64,000 bases of DNA from Anaeromicrobium sp. (GCF_025210435.1 NZ_JAOART010000135.1:1-64000), one strand, 5' to 3'. Positions 44,201 to 53,735 are shown, counted from the first letter of the stretch. The notes: generated by a model not told the origin, from the sequence alone. Numbers and translations are program-made.

Positions 44201-44843
44201 TAAGGATGAAAGTAAAATACCATCTAAACTAACGGTAAGTGAAATAAAAAGGGTTGCAATAAAGGGTGTAGAAGATATACATATACCCACATTAGTTAAA
44301 AAACCTAAATTTATGGAAAGTAAAAGTGCTTTCACAGGAGCTCAAAGGGGTGTAATAATCCATTCTTTAATGGAATACTTAGATTTTAAAAGGGTAGATT
44401 CTATAGAGTATATAGATAGGGCAATAGTGGAAATGAAAAATAAGGAGCTGTTAACTAAAGATGAAGCTAGTGTATTAGATTCAAATAAAATATGGAATTT
44501 TTTCCAATCTAATATAGGCAAAAGGACTAAAGGGGCTAAGGTTATTTACAAGGAGGTTCCCTTTAACCTTGTAATGAATCCTAAAGATATAATTCCAAAT
44601 ACTACAAGTGAGGAAGACATGCTTATTCAGGGTATAATAGATTGCTATTTTGAGGAAGATGAAGGGTTGGTGTTACTTGATTATAAAAGTGATTATATAA
44701 AGGAGAGTAATCATGAGATAATAATGAAATACAAACCCCAATTAGATCTTTACGAAAAAGCCCTTGAGAAAATTTTAAATAAAAGGGTGAAAGAAAAAAT
44801 AATATACTCCTTTTATTTAGATGAAGAAATTAGGATAGGATAG
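41298..44843 (+). CDS. addA: ATP-dependent helicase/nuclease subunit A
   Basis: The 1181-residue protein has a full UvrD-type helicase: DQQEAID, Walker A SAAAGSGKTAVL (about 22-33), motif II YIFVDEYQDSN, motif III GDVKQSIYRFRLADP, motif IV LSKNFRSRKEV, motif V IMSIHKSKGLEFPVV and motif VI MRVLYVALTRAKDKL. A C-terminal RecB nuclease follows, with RGVIIHSLMEYL, IIDCYFEEDE and LLDYKSD. Together with AddB it resects double-strand breaks and loads recombinase at Chi. The start is GTG behind TAAGGAGATG. queG follows after 6 bp, so those two are co-transcribed. Confidence 0.96.
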   Translation: MVKWTKDQQEAIDGRESNLLISAAAGSGKTAVLVERIINLITKDKIDINKLLIVTFTNAAAGEMRERIGNAISKELEKTDFKDKHLRRQIPLLNKASISTIHSFCIEVVRKYFHLINIDPNFRIGDITETNIMKGESLEEIFEEEYRRENEEFVGLVERFGGNREDIPLQEIVLTLYEFIQSQPYPQKWLKRKVLEFDLDMKSIYENSWYKEIINQINIGLSGAREMFLEAKDICNKPFGPIAYEEAANSDIGLVHELMEAFKIDLDYFYKILSSVSYKRLGRVSKDVDDNLKEEFKEIRQQGKDIVDDIRKNILNKSPKEFVENLKELYPCMAYLCDLVCDFEKLYKEKKNEKGIVDFNDLEHYALEILSNREVAKEYERRFEYIFVDEYQDSNIVQETILNFIKRQDNMFMVGDVKQSIYRFRLADPSLFIGKYENFSKDEDSLNKRIDLSKNFRSRKEVIDGINYIFKNIMSKVLGEIDYDEGAYLYEGFEKKPMEDSEIEVNLIDKKSSEEIIDEVEELEYTQIEAKVVAKRIKELLEKEIYDYKKEEYRKVQYNDMVILLRNTRNWAASYMEVLMEEGIPVYADTNSGYFETLEIDLFMNFLKVIDNKMQDIPLISVMKSPIGKFSVEELIKIRIENKSGTFFHAVNSYIGEKKDDLSEKCKAFISELDNWKKEAIYIPIDKFIDKLYIETNYYNYIGSIPRGIQRQANLRLLIDKAKQFESTTIKGLFNFIKYVDKLKNSSGDLGEAKSLGENDNVVRIMSIHKSKGLEFPVVFVGAMGKRFNLRDTNNPLLLHKDLGLGPKYVDPKMRIEMDTIAKIAMKNRIKRESLSEEMRVLYVALTRAKDKLILVGGINDLERTLKKWKKSQNVSNLLRAHSYMDWIGPLLVRHGDLESLRENMEVNIIEDESKWKVNLLSKKHVEIEEKNKEEQKKLLLEKMEEYEGKEASMNAIIGHKLDWVYSYKDESKIPSKLTVSEIKRVAIKGVEDIHIPTLVKKPKFMESKSAFTGAQRGVIIHSLMEYLDFKRVDSIEYIDRAIVEMKNKELLTKDEASVLDSNKIWNFFQSNIGKRTKGAKVIYKEVPFNLVMNPKDIIPNTTSEEDMLIQGIIDCYFEEDEGLVLLDYKSDYIKESNHEIIMKYKPQLDLYEKALEKILNKRVKEKIIYSFYLDEEIRIG

Positions 44844-44849
44844 TGAAAA

Positions 44850-45740
44850 ATGAAAGTAAAATTAAAGAAATATTGTAATTACATGGGAATAGAATATGTG
44901 GGTATTGCTCCCATAGGCCCCTATGATGAATTAAAGAATATGATTGAAAGAAGAGAGAAAAATAATTGGTTAAGTGGAATGGAAGAAGAAAAAATAGAAA
45001 GGAGAATAGACCCTAAACTTATAATGGATGATTGTAAATCCGTTATAGTTTGTCTTTTTCCCTATTATATAAAGGATATGAATAGTAATATTTCTAATTA
45101 CACCTATGCATTAGATTATCATATGGTGGTTAAAGAAAAACTAAAGGAAATAGGCAAGTATTTAAGTGATGAAATAGAAGGGTTTAAATATGAAGCCTTT
45201 GTAGATACAGGCCCTTTAGCAGATAGATATTTGGCTTATAGGGCAGGATTAGGTTTTTTTGGATTGAATCAAAGTTTAATAAATGATAAATATGGTACTT
45301 ATACCTTTATTGGATATATGATTAATAATTATCCCTTCAAGGAAGATATGCCCTTAAATATGACTTGTTTAAAATGTAGAGCATGTATAGAAGCTTGTCC
45401 AGGAGAGGCCCTTTACGATGATTTTAGTATGAATGCTAAAAAATGTGTATCTTATTTAACTCAGAAAAAGGAAGAACTAACACGTGATGAAATTAAAAAG
45501 GTAAAAATGGCAAAGAAGGTATTTGGTTGTGATATATGCCAACAGGTTTGTCCCCATAATGAAAATATAGTAGAAACTAATATTATGGAGTTTAAAGAAA
45601 ATCTTATTACTAGTTTAGACAAAGGAGAAATAGATAACATGTCTAATAAGGCTTTTAAAAGAAAATATGGAAATAGGGCCTTTGGTTGGAGAGGGCGAAA
45701 AATAATAAGTAGAAATTTTTCCTATATGGATATGGATTAA
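44850..45740 (+). CDS. queG: Epoxyqueuosine reductase
   Basis: The 296-residue protein matches QueG, the cobalamin-dependent enzyme that reduces epoxyqueuosine to queuosine in tRNA. The DUF1730 region occupies residues 40-150 with DTGPLADRYLAYRAGLGFFGLN near 127-148. Two 4Fe-4S motifs follow (CLKCRACIEACPGEAL, CDICQQVCPHN). At this length it is the short form without the C-terminal HEAT repeats of longer QueG, which is common in Clostridia. It lies 6 bp after addA with a weak ribosome site, suggesting coupling, although no functional link to AddA is known. Confidence 0.92.
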   Translation: MKVKLKKYCNYMGIEYVGIAPIGPYDELKNMIERREKNNWLSGMEEEKIERRIDPKLIMDDCKSVIVCLFPYYIKDMNSNISNYTYALDYHMVVKEKLKEIGKYLSDEIEGFKYEAFVDTGPLADRYLAYRAGLGFFGLNQSLINDKYGTYTFIGYMINNYPFKEDMPLNMTCLKCRACIEACPGEALYDDFSMNAKKCVSYLTQKKEELTRDEIKKVKMAKKVFGCDICQQVCPHNENIVETNIMEFKENLITSLDKGEIDNMSNKAFKRKYGNRAFGWRGRKIISRNFSYMDMD

Positions 45741-45750
45741 GTGACATATT

Positions 45751-45780
45751 AAAAAAGGAGTAACCGAGGGTTACTCCTTA
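45751..45780. terminator. Terminator between queG and gdhA
   Basis: AAGGAGTAACC pairs with GGTTACTCCTT around GAG. The A-run on the left makes it strongest for the minus-strand gdhA. Confidence 0.85.
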
Positions 45781-45793
45781 ACAACTCATATTA

Positions 45794-47240
<1,447 letters not shown>

Positions 47241-47390
47241 TTGCATATTTGAAGGAAATTGGTCTTAATTTGGAATTTTCTAAAAATTACCATTGTAAAA
47301 ATGTGGAATTTCATAATAGGGGAAATGTTGGATTGGTAGATACGAATGAGTAATTGTTATTACTTGAGAAAATGTAGAACATAAATATAA

Positions 47391-47440
47391 TTTCCCGAAG
47401 TAGGCTCATATAAAGGAAGTTTCCACAGGATAAATCCATA
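47391..47440 (-). repeat. Fragment of the structured repeat family (5' ~50 bp, inverted)
   Basis: Read on the minus strand it begins TATGGATTTATCCTGTGGAA and continues AACTTCCTTTATATGAGCCT, then ACTTCGGGAAA. This matches the first 50 bases of copy C at most positions, including the TIR-like end and the GCCTA arm. The central part and the right arm are absent, so it cannot form the long hairpin. Confidence 0.75.
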
Positions 47441-47487
47441 ATAAAATTAGAAACTTTATTCTTTATAAAAATTTAATAATCTATTAG

Positions 47488-47516
47488 TTGATTTTTATAA
47501 GGGTAACAGGGATAAT
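47488..47516 (+). promoter_or_regulatory. Sigma-A promoter of psd
   Basis: TTGATT (47488-47493) and GATAAT (47511-47516) are separated by 17 bp, 39 bp before the psd start. Confidence 0.6.
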
Positions 47517-47554
47517 AATTAATAGGCCTAATTAAACTAAAAAGGAGCAAGAAC

Positions 47555-48442
47555 ATGAGTTATTATATAGATAGGAAAACGGGAAAAAAAGTAAAAGAAA
47601 AGGTGGCAGGAAATCAATTTATAGTTTGGACATATAACACATCTGTGGGGAAAGGACTATTAGAGCTAATTGTAAAAAGAAAGTTTTTCTCAAGCTTATA
47701 TGGGAAATTACAAGATTCATCCCATAGTAAAAAGAAGATAGGGGATTTTGTAAGGGATTTTAATATTCACATGGGTGAAGCTGAAAGGGAAGACATATTA
47801 GAGTATACTTCCTTTAATGATTTTTTTACTAGGAGATTAAAAAGTGAAAGTAGAAAAATAGATAGATCTGAAAATGCATTAATATCACCGGCTGATGGGA
47901 AAATATTGGCTTATGAGAATATTCATGTGGATAAAATAATTCAAGTTAAGGGATTTTTCTATAAGCTAAAGGACTTATTTAATGATAAAAATGAAGCTGA
48001 ATTATATGAAGGGGGCACATGTATAGTTGTTAGATTGGCTCCTAATGATTATCACAGATTTCACTTTGTTGATGATGGAATACCTAGGGATGTAAAAAGG
48101 ATAAAGGGAGATTATTACTCAGTAAACCCTATTGCATTAAGAGAAGTAATTAGTCTTTATTGTAGAAATAAAAGACATATTACCATGTTTGATTCTAAAA
48201 ATTTTGGTCAAGTGGCCTTTGTAGATGTGGGAGCCACTTGTGTAGGAAGTATAATCCAAACCTTTAATGAATATAAAGAGGTTAAAAAGGGAGATGAAAA
48301 GGGCTATTTTAAGTTTGGTGGTTCTACTGTAATCATGTTCCTACAAAAGGGGATGGTTAATATGGATCTTGATATAGTTGGAAATTCTAAAGATGGAATA
48401 GAAACTAGTGTATTCATGGGCGAAAAAATAGGGGAGAAATAA
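47555..48442 (+). CDS. psd: Phosphatidylserine decarboxylase proenzyme
   Basis: The 295-residue protein makes phosphatidylethanolamine. The self-cleavage site that yields the pyruvoyl group is FGGSTVIMF, with Ser257 in the GGST version of the usual LGST. Other landmarks are FNDFFTRRLK (near 90), LISPADGKI, RLAPNDYHRFHF with the catalytic His pair, and FVDVGATCVGSI. The length and a roughly 40-residue alpha chain fit the clostridial PSD-II type. No pssA is in view. A GGAGCAAGAAC site precedes the ATG. Confidence 0.95.
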   Translation: MSYYIDRKTGKKVKEKVAGNQFIVWTYNTSVGKGLLELIVKRKFFSSLYGKLQDSSHSKKKIGDFVRDFNIHMGEAEREDILEYTSFNDFFTRRLKSESRKIDRSENALISPADGKILAYENIHVDKIIQVKGFFYKLKDLFNDKNEAELYEGGTCIVVRLAPNDYHRFHFVDDGIPRDVKRIKGDYYSVNPIALREVISLYCRNKRHITMFDSKNFGQVAFVDVGATCVGSIIQTFNEYKEVKKGDEKGYFKFGGSTVIMFLQKGMVNMDLDIVGNSKDGIETSVFMGEKIGEK

Positions 48443-48474
48443 AAGATGGTAAGGGATATTCCTTATCATCTTTT
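48441..48474. terminator. Bidirectional terminator between psd and ilvD
   Basis: AAAAGATGGTAAGG pairs with CCTTATCATCTTTT across a 6-nt loop between convergent genes. Confidence 0.85.
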
Positions 48475-48488
48475 ATTTTGAATATGCC

Positions 48489-50147
48489 TTACTTAAGAAC
48501 TGCTCCAGTACTTGCAGAGGTAACTAATTTTGCATATCTTGCTAAATATCCCTTAGTTACCTTAGGCTCAGGTCTTACATGGGATTTTCTTCTTTTTTCT
48601 AACTCTTCGTCTGTTAAAGCCACTTCTAAAATTTTATTTGGTATATCTATATTAATAATATCCCCATCTTTAATAAGACCAATAATACCATCTTCCATGG
48701 CTTCTGGAGACACGTGACCTATGGCGGCACCACGAGTGGCTCCTGAAAATCTTCCGTCTGTAAGTAAGGCCACATCCTTATCTAGGCCCATTCCAGCAAT
48801 GGCTGACGTAGGTGATAGCATTTCTCTCATACCAGGACCACCCTTTGGTCCTTCGTATCTAATAACTACCACATGACCCTTTTTTATTTCCCTATTAAAT
48901 ATGGCCTCTACTGCCTCTTCCTCAGAGTTATATACCTTAGCAGGACCACTATGAACTAACATCTCAGCTGCTACGGCAGATTCTTTAACTACAGCACCAT
49001 CCATTGCTAAGTTACCTCTTAGTATGGCAAGTCCACCCCTATTTCTATAAGGTTTATCTATAGGCCTTATTATATTATGGTCTAGTACTGTTGTAGTTTT
49101 TATATTTTCTTCTACTGTGTAATTTGTAACTGTCATACAATCAGTATTAATAAGATTAAGTTTAGTTAATTCATTCATAACAGAAGGAATGCCTCCAGCC
49201 CTATGTAAATCTTCAATATGATGGGGACCACTTGGGCTTAATTTTGTTATATAAGGAGTTACTTTACTTATTTCATCAAATAAACCTAGTGGAAGTTCTA
49301 TTCCTGCTTCGTATGCTATGGCTGGTAAGTGTAGTACTGTGTTAGAGGACCCAGCCATGGCCATATCTACAGTAATAGCATTTTTAAAAGCATCTAGAGT
49401 AAGTATATCAAGGGGTTTTAAGTCTTTCTCTACACATTCCATTACTTTCATACCTGCATATTTAGCTAGTTGAATCCTTTCACCAGAGTGGGCCATGGCA
49501 GTGCCGTTAAAAGGAAGACCCATACCAAGTACTTCTGTTAAACAGTTCATACTATTTGCAGTAAATAAACCAGAACATGAACCACATCCTGGACAAGCTC
49601 GTTTAGCGTATTCTTCTAATTCTTCCATAGATATTTCATTATTTTTGTAAGTTCCTACCCTCTCTATTACAGAACTAAAGTCAAGATTTTCCCCCTTGTA
49701 TTTTCCAGCCCACATGGGACCACCGCTTATAACTACTGATGGAATATTAAGTCTTGCAGCAGCCATAATCATTCCAGGGACTATTTTGTCACAATTGGGA
49801 ATCAAAACAAGTCCATCAAAACCGTGGGCCATAGCCATGGCCTCAATAGAGTCAGCTATAAGTTCACGACTTGCAAGGGGGTATTTCATACCTTCATGAC
49901 CCATGGCAATACCATCACATATTCCTATGGCAGGAAATTCTATGGGAGTACCTCCAGCCATGGCTACTCCTAGTTTAGCAGCTTTAGCTATTTCGTCTAA
50001 GTGCATGTGTCCTGCAACTATTTCATTTTGTGCATTTACTATACCTATTAAGGGTCTGTCTATCTCTTCTCTTGTATAACCCATTCCATAAAAAAGAGAT
50101 CTAGCAGGAGCGCCCTTGGCTCCACCTTTGATTTTGTTACTTCTCAT
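48489..50147 (-). CDS. ilvD: Dihydroxy-acid dehydratase
   Basis: The 552-residue enzyme performs the fourth step of valine, isoleucine and leucine synthesis and carries an Fe-S cluster. Ligand motifs are the NCDKIVPGM cysteine (about residue 118) and [17 protein letters not shown] (about 187-203). The C-terminal [21 protein letters not shown] is characteristic. Other ilv genes are not adjacent, so this is a solitary copy controlled by its own T-box leader. AGGAGGTAATAATA precedes the ATG, 20 bp after the leader terminator. Confidence 0.97.
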   Translation of the reverse strand: MRSNKIKGGAKGAPARSLFYGMGYTREEIDRPLIGIVNAQNEIVAGHMHLDEIAKAAKLGVAMAGGTPIEFPAIGICDGIAMGHEGMKYPLASRELIADSIEAMAMAHGFDGLVLIPNCDKIVPGMIMAAARLNIPSVVISGGPMWAGKYKGENLDFSSVIERVGTYKNNEISMEELEEYAKRACPGCGSCSGLFTANSMNCLTEVLGMGLPFNGTAMAHSGERIQLAKYAGMKVMECVEKDLKPLDILTLDAFKNAITVDMAMAGSSNTVLHLPAIAYEAGIELPLGLFDEISKVTPYITKLSPSGPHHIEDLHRAGGIPSVMNELTKLNLINTDCMTVTNYTVEENIKTTTVLDHNIIRPIDKPYRNRGGLAILRGNLAMDGAVVKESAVAAEMLVHSGPAKVYNSEEEAVEAIFNREIKKGHVVVIRYEGPKGGPGMREMLSPTSAIAGMGLDKDVALLTDGRFSGATRGAAIGHVSPEAMEDGIIGLIKDGDIINIDIPNKILEVALTDEELEKRRKSHVRPEPKVTKGYLARYAKLVTSASTGAVLK

Positions 50148-50169
50148 TATTATTACCTCCTAAAAGTTT

Positions 50170-50470
50170 TTCCAATTAAAAAAACCTCGTCCTAAGGTAT
50201 ATAACCTTAGGGACGAGGTATAGTTTCGTGGTACCACCCTAATTTAAAATTTGCTTACACAAATTAACTCTTCGGGTCATAAATTAACCCTAGCCATATA
50301 ACGGTGGCAAATGTGACTTATCACAATACCGGCCTTGCCTACTAAAAGTTCGACTCAGCAGTTTAGGAGTGATCATTATATACAAGATTTAGCACCTACT
50401 CTCAGCCATATATAGGTTCTCTGTAACTAAAGAAATTGTATTTTTTTCTCCATCATCACTTTTATTTATA
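50170..50470 (-). ncRNA. T-box riboswitch leader of ilvD (specifier ATC, isoleucine)
   Basis: Read on the minus strand, the leader contains the T-box sequence AGGGTGGTACCACG (50240-50227). A strong terminator follows: ACCTCGTCCCTAAGG pairing with CCTTAGGACGAGGT, then a T-run (50219-50174). Stem I includes GGCTGAGAGTAGGTGC, and its base pairs as GGAG with CTCC. The codon beside that base, ATC followed by A (50373-50371), is the likely specifier. Uncharged tRNA-Ile would stabilise the antiterminator and allow ilvD expression. The T-box call is secure; the specifier is my reading. Confidence 0.9.
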
Positions 50471-50485
50471 TTAGTATTAAAAGAA

Positions 50486-50514
50486 ATTGTACTACATTAA
50501 GGAGAAAAGGGCAA
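50486..50514 (-). promoter_or_regulatory. Sigma-A promoter of the T-box-ilvD unit
   Basis: On the minus strand TTGCCC (50514-50509) and TACAAT (50491-50486) are separated by exactly 17 bp, with the start about 7 bp further on, at the beginning of the leader. Confidence 0.7.
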
Positions 50515-50585
50515 TAGGAAAATTCGAAAATATGTAAAAATTCTTTAAATTCAACATAAATTTATTATTGTAGTTTCCTATAATC

Positions 50586-50614
50586 TTGATAAATTGGCCA
50601 ATATGACATATAAT
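50586..50614 (+). promoter_or_regulatory. Sigma-A promoter of the mgtE leader
   Basis: TTGATA (50586-50591) and a perfect TATAAT (50609-50614) are 17 bp apart. The predicted start near 50621 gives an untranslated leader of about 244 nt before mgtE. Confidence 0.75.
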
Positions 50615-50620
50615 ATAATA

Positions 50621-50864
50621 GATAAAAAGAAACAATAAAAAACTACTTAAAGAAAAGATAATGGGCTATATTATTATGGCCTATTTTTTGAGTAAATCTT
50701 ATAATACTTTGTAAGGAAAAAATGATTTTGAGAAAGTTGGTGATGGTTGTGGAATCAAGTCCTGTCCCCCAGAGGGATTATGGAAAACTTAATAGAATAA
50801 GGAGAACCATAATCATTACTGTAAATATAGGATGTGGTTCTCCCTTGTAAGGAGGGTCTAATTT
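50621..50864 (+). promoter_or_regulatory. Long mgtE leader with early terminator and RBS-proximal hairpin
   Basis: About 40 nt into the leader, AATGGGCTAT pairs with ATGGCCTATT and T6 follows (50660-50689), an apparent attenuator with no upstream gene to serve. Later GGAGAACCA (50801-50809) pairs with TGGTTCTCC (50835-50843), ending 4-7 nt before the AAGGAGGG ribosome site. I do not recognise the Mg2+ M-box consensus. The layout still suggests a cis-acting control of the Mg2+ transporter. Confidence 0.5.
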
Positions 50865-52202
50865 GTGAAAGAAAATATATTTGAATTAATCGAAGAAAAA
50901 AAATATGGTTTAGTAAGAAAAGAAATTATAAAATTAAACTCAGTAGATATAGCAGAATTTATTGAAGAATTACAAAAGGATCAAGCGGTAATTTTATTTA
51001 GATTGCTTCCTAAGGACATGAGCGTAGAGGTCTTTTCAAATTTAGAAAATGATACACAAGAAGCTATTATAAGGGCTATAACAGATAAGGAAATTGCAAA
51101 CATAGTAAATGATTTGTATTTTGATGATATGATAGACTTTATAGAAGAAATGCCAGCTACTATTGTGAAGAAGATTTTAAAGCATACTAAGGAAGATGAA
51201 AGAAAGCTTATAAATCAGTTTTTGAACTACCCTGCTGATTCTGCAGGTAGTCTTATGACTATTGAGTATGTGGGCCTTAAAAAGGAAATGACCTTAAAAC
51301 AGGCCATGGAGCTAATAAAAAGGGTTGGAATCGATAAGGAGACCATATATACATGTTATGTTATGGATTCTAATAGAAAACTAGAGGGAATAGTATCTTT
51401 AAGAAAGCTTGTAATAAGTGACGAGGATCAAACTGTAGAGGATATAATGGTAACAAATCCTATTAAAGTATATACTCATGATGATCAAGAAGAAATTGCT
51501 AATGTGTTTAAAAAATATGATTTCATAGCTCTTCCAGTTGTGGATAAGGAAGATAGGTTAACAGGAATTATTACAATAGATGACGTGGTAGATGTAATAG
51601 AACAAGAAAATACTGAGGATTTTCATAAGATGGCGGCTATGGAGCCTACAGAAGAAGATTATTTAGATACTAGTGTATTTACCCTAGCTAAAAGAAGAAT
51701 AATGTGGCTAATGATATTAATGGTATCTGCCATGTTTACGGGAAGTATAATAAATAAATTTCAGGATGTATTGCAAAAGGTAGTAATACTGGCATCTTTT
51801 ATGCCCATGTTAATGGGCACAGGTGGAAATGCTGGATCTCAATCTTCAACCCTTGTAATTCGTGGTATGGCCCTAGAGCAAATTCAGTTGTCAGATCTAT
51901 TTAAAGTAATAGGAAAAGAACTAAGGGTAAGTTTGTTAGTTGGATTAGGATTGGCTTTACTTAATTTCATTAGAATGTACTATTTACAAAGTGTAGATAT
52001 AAAAATTGCAACTACCGTGTGTCTAACCTTAATAGTAGTAGTAGTAATAGCCAAATTAGTAGGTGGAACATTACCTATATTAGCAAGAAGTTTAAAGCTA
52101 GACCCAGCGATTATGGCAAGCCCATTTATAACTACTATAGTAGATGCAGTATCATTATTTGTATACTTTAGTATGGCTAGTTATTTTTTAGGAATAGGGT
52201 AA
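50865..52202 (+). CDS. mgtE: MgtE-family Mg2+ channel/transporter
   Basis: The 445-residue protein has the standard MgtE order. An N-terminal superhelical domain (1-125) has LYFDDMIDFIEEMP. A pair of CBS domains (about 130-255) includes SAGSLMTIEYV and ALPVVDKEDRLTGIITIDDVVDVI. Five membrane helices follow (about 285-445), with GTGGNAGSQSSTLVIRG lining the pore and an acidic residue in the last helix region. It admits Mg2+ and gates by cytoplasmic Mg2+ binding to the CBS and N domains. The start is GTG, 8 bp after TAAGGAGGG. Its leader is long and structured. Confidence 0.95.
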   Translation: MKENIFELIEEKKYGLVRKEIIKLNSVDIAEFIEELQKDQAVILFRLLPKDMSVEVFSNLENDTQEAIIRAITDKEIANIVNDLYFDDMIDFIEEMPATIVKKILKHTKEDERKLINQFLNYPADSAGSLMTIEYVGLKKEMTLKQAMELIKRVGIDKETIYTCYVMDSNRKLEGIVSLRKLVISDEDQTVEDIMVTNPIKVYTHDDQEEIANVFKKYDFIALPVVDKEDRLTGIITIDDVVDVIEQENTEDFHKMAAMEPTEEDYLDTSVFTLAKRRIMWLMILMVSAMFTGSIINKFQDVLQKVVILASFMPMLMGTGGNAGSQSSTLVIRGMALEQIQLSDLFKVIGKELRVSLLVGLGLALLNFIRMYYLQSVDIKIATTVCLTLIVVVVIAKLVGGTLPILARSLKLDPAIMASPFITTIVDAVSLFVYFSMASYFLGIG

Positions 52203-52267
52203 TAGTCCCTTAAGAAAAAAAGGCTTTTTGCCGATTATAGAGTGTAAGCTAAAATCGGAGGTAGGTT

Positions 52268-52861
52268 ATGTCAAAAAATATAATGCTAGATGATAAAATA
52301 ATTCGAAAAAATAAAATTGGAATTTTAATATATGATAAAGTGTGGAAAGAATTGTTTGAAAATAATATGACTAGGTCAATGAAAAAAAATGCTAAAATCC
52401 TAGATGAATTATGTAATGAACATAAGGGTGCAGAAAAAAAAACTGTTTTAATTAAGAAAAAAAAGAAGCAACTTATAAAGGCCATACTAGAACTTTCAGA
52501 TGAAATAAACAATAAAAATGAGGGTTCTATTGAAAGACTTGAAAACATGAAGGAACAACTAGTACAAATAAATGACCAATTAGATGAAAATCAATTTTTA
52601 TTAGAAACTTTACCTAAAAAGATTAGGAAATATAACTTAGAAATATTAGAAGAAAGTACTCATATGGCATATAAGAGTATAGAAAAGGAAACTAAAAGAG
52701 TTGAAGAGTTAGAAAGTGAAATGTCCATCTTAAGAGAAAAATTAGGAAAGATGAGAGATGAAAAGATAGGTTTACAGGAAAAGGTAGACAAGGTATATGA
52801 ATACATTCATAATACTCTTGGACATAAGGAAGCTAATAAGTATGATGATGCGTATCTATAA
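52268..52861 (+). CDS. Hypothetical 197-residue coiled-coil protein
   Basis: The gene starts with ATG after CGGAGGTAGGTT. Residues 1-35 look folded (MLDDKIIRKNKIGILIYDKVWKEL). Residues 35-180 are almost wholly charged helix with heptad repeats, including a KKKKK patch near 60 and long E/K/L-rich stretches, indicating an extended coiled coil. No membrane segment or signal is present. The C-terminus ends YEYIHNTLGHKEANKYDDAYL. Proteins of this sort occur in Clostridia without assigned function. It follows mgtE after 65 bp and is closed by a terminator, so it may be co-expressed with the channel. I do not recognise the family. Confidence 0.65.
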   Translation: MSKNIMLDDKIIRKNKIGILIYDKVWKELFENNMTRSMKKNAKILDELCNEHKGAEKKTVLIKKKKKQLIKAILELSDEINNKNEGSIERLENMKEQLVQINDQLDENQFLLETLPKKIRKYNLEILEESTHMAYKSIEKETKRVEELESEMSILREKLGKMRDEKIGLQEKVDKVYEYIHNTLGHKEANKYDDAYL

Positions 52862-52897
52862 AGTGTGAATTAGATTAAACTAATTCACACTTTTAAT
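52861..52897 (+). terminator. Terminator of the coiled-coil gene
   Basis: AGTGTGAATTAG pairs with CTAATTCACACT around ATTAAA, with a T-run behind. Repeat copy D starts 13 bp later. Confidence 0.85.
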
Positions 52898-52909
52898 TTT
52901 ATTAAGAAA

Positions 52910-53146
52910 TATAGATTTCTGGTGTATAAACTTGCTTTATGCGGGCCTATTTCAGGAAAATATATTGAAAATCTTTTCCACCCAAGTCCTTGTCACAAGC
53001 GAAAGAGTGAATCTTCGTATATAGGTTCACGTGTCATGCCCAAGTAGCATAGGATGTTGTGACGTTCCAGGGTTCCAAAGATTTTCAATAGTTTCCCTTA
53101 TAGGCAAGTTACTGTATAAAATAAATTTAAAACCAATAAATCTATA
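52910..53146 (+). repeat. Structured intergenic repeat, copy D (237 bp)
   Basis: The ends are TATAGATTT (52910-52918) and AAATCTATA (53138-53146). It is nearly identical to copy C through the centre (CACCCAAGTCCTTGTCACAA, GACGTTCCAGGGTTCCAAAG). The right arm has a short deletion (TTTTCAATAGTTTCCC) that breaks the upper part of the long stem, so this copy may be decaying. It lies between a terminator and the acpS promoter. Confidence 0.9.
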
Positions 53147-53236
53147 CTAACGACCAACGGCTAACCTAATAAAATTAATTTTATGTTTTTCCATAAAGAT
53201 AAATGTATAAAGCAAGTTTAGTCTTCATAGACCTGC

Positions 53237-53265
53237 TTGATAGTATGAAAATTTAAAAATATGTT
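53237..53265 (+). promoter_or_regulatory. Putative promoter of the acpS-nnrD operon
   Basis: TTGATA (53237-53242) and TATGTT (53260-53265) are 17 bp apart, about 75 bp before the acpS start. Confidence 0.5.
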
Positions 53266-53339
53266 AAAATTGTATAAACTAGTAATTTAGAAGGTTTTAA
53301 AGAAGATAAAGAGAATTTAATTACGTGGGAGTGGTAAGA

Positions 53340-53708
53340 TTGATAAAAGGTATAGGAATAGATATTATAGAAATATATAGAATAGAAGAAGCGATAAAAA
53401 GAAACAAAAGATTCATAGAAAGAATTTTTACCCAAAGGGAAATAGAATATTTTCAAAAGGTAAACTACAATACTAATACTATAGCTGGGAATTTTGCTGC
53501 AAAGGAAGCTATAATGAAGGTTTTAGGAACTGGGCTTAGAAATTTTAAACTAAAGGATATAGAGGTAGTTCGCAATGAACTAGGGAAGCCTGAGGTCATC
53601 CTTTATAATAATGCACAAAGGATAAAGGAACAATTAGGAATAAGTAATATAATAATAAGCATATCCCATAGTAAAAAATATGCAGTTGCCAATGCTATTG
53701 GAGAGTAA
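53340..53708 (+). CDS. acpS: Holo-[acyl-carrier-protein] synthase
   Basis: The 122-residue enzyme transfers phosphopantetheine from CoA to acyl carrier protein. The N-terminal IKGIGIDIIEI carries the Mg-binding Asp, and GNFAAKEAIMKVLGTGLRNF the second acidic ligand and CoA site. NIIISISHSKKYAVANAI is the C-terminal core. The TTG at 53340 is preferred because GGGAGTGG lies 5 bp upstream and the product then begins like other AcpS proteins; a GTG at 53325 is the alternative. It is followed by nnrD after 27 bp, a common clostridial pairing. Confidence 0.94.
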   Translation: MIKGIGIDIIEIYRIEEAIKRNKRFIERIFTQREIEYFQKVNYNTNTIAGNFAAKEAIMKVLGTGLRNFKLKDIEVVRNELGKPEVILYNNAQRIKEQLGISNIIISISHSKKYAVANAIGE

Positions 53709-53735
53709 AAAAATATAGTGAAGTGAGTGTGAGTA

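Noticed and set aside
53195..53232. Possible further inverted fragment of the structured repeat (shares AAACTTGCTTTATA on the minus strand) just after copy D
   Set aside because: Only about 15 bases match and the flanks do not; too short to separate from chance in AT-rich DNA.
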